From: Flavobacteriales bacterium CG18_big_fil_WC_8_21_14_2_50_32_9
GTDB lineage: Bacteria; Bacteroidota; Bacteroidia; Flavobacteriales_E; Vicingaceae
Assembly (NCBI GenBank): GCA_002770955.1
Contig: PCUH01000215.1
Coordinates: 1-14,807, forward strand
DNA: 14,807 nucleotides
Reading direction: 5' to 3'
Below, in pieces: positions 14,700 through 14,807 of the stretch (within the stretch, counting starts at the first letter, position 1; each line of letters begins with the position of its first letter). Under the pieces are notes generated by a model. That model worked only from the letters and a program-made list of their open reading frames with translations, had not been told where the DNA came from and searched no databases. A program made the translations under genes and the position numbers.

Positions 14700-14726
14700 T
14701 TCTATTAAAAAACTTAATAAACACAG

Positions 14727-14807
14727 ATGAATCATTTAAAACTAATAGCTATTGGAATTGTAATATTCCTTTCAACCTCAGCAAAAGCTCAAGTCTCAGT
14801 AACCGTT
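14727..14807 (+). CDS. Exported protein, 5' part only
   Basis: Twenty-seven residues are visible before the window ends. They form a clear signal peptide: MNHLK, a hydrophobic core LIAIGIVIFLST, then SAKA with cleavage expected before QVSVTV. The frame is open to the last base. Small Bacteroidota exported proteins often begin with this AxA-QVSV pattern, but the mature family cannot be named. A -7-like box and a long palindrome lie just upstream. Confidence 0.75.
   Translation, partial: MNHLKLIAIGIVIFLSTSAKAQVSVTV

Overview
This AT-rich window looks like chromosomal DNA of a member of the Bacteroidota (Flavobacteriales/Cytophagales-like). Four things point that way. There is a two-lipoyl-domain pyruvate dehydrogenase E2. 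Secreted and lipid-anchored proteins have short Lys-rich signal peptides. A long sensor kinase carries ANKEL...FQN...EKEKRA repeats of a kind I associate with this phylum. Candidate promoters match the Bacteroidota -7 element TAnnTTTG. Few starts have a Shine-Dalgarno. No rRNA, tRNA, CRISPR array, transposase or phage gene was seen.

Layout. 1-110: a 14-bp tandem repeat running off the left edge, then a second short 14-nt-period repeat. 111-1730 (+): PDH E2, closed by a strong terminator. 1821-1915: a 30-bp perfect inverted repeat element. 1997-4814 (-): trkA-trkH potassium uptake operon, 4 nt between genes, with a good promoter upstream of trkA. 4977-5861 (+): dapA. 5875-7363 (-): a small outer-membrane beta-barrel gene followed by a lipoprotein gene. 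7662-11167 (+): a compact three-gene signalling cluster made of an AraC-type regulator with an HMA-like N-terminus, a hybrid histidine kinase (21-residue repeats, PAS, HisKA, HATPase, REC, HPt), and a single-domain response regulator overlapping the kinase by 8 nt. 11236-11760 (-): DUF488 protein. 12052-13353 (-): APC-family permease. 13431-13799 (-): cysteine-free ArsC/Spx-fold protein. 13989-14300 (-): acidic, probably disordered protein. 14301-14726: non-coding, with several inverted repeats. 14727-end (+): start of an exported protein.

How the genes work together. TrkA and TrkH should form one K+ transporter. The cluster at 7662-11167 reads as a self-contained phosphorelay: sensor kinase, internal receiver, HPt, then the stand-alone receiver, co-transcribed with a DNA-binding regulator. 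It is the most system-like part of the window. A 33-nt sequence is repeated exactly at 11197-11229 and 13895-13927, in the same orientation, around the DUF488/permease/ArsC-like block. The other genes are housekeeping and look independent. I see no clear new defence or mobile system. The best candidates for something undescribed are the signalling cluster, the dispersed repeat elements and the structured non-coding stretch near 14500-14670.
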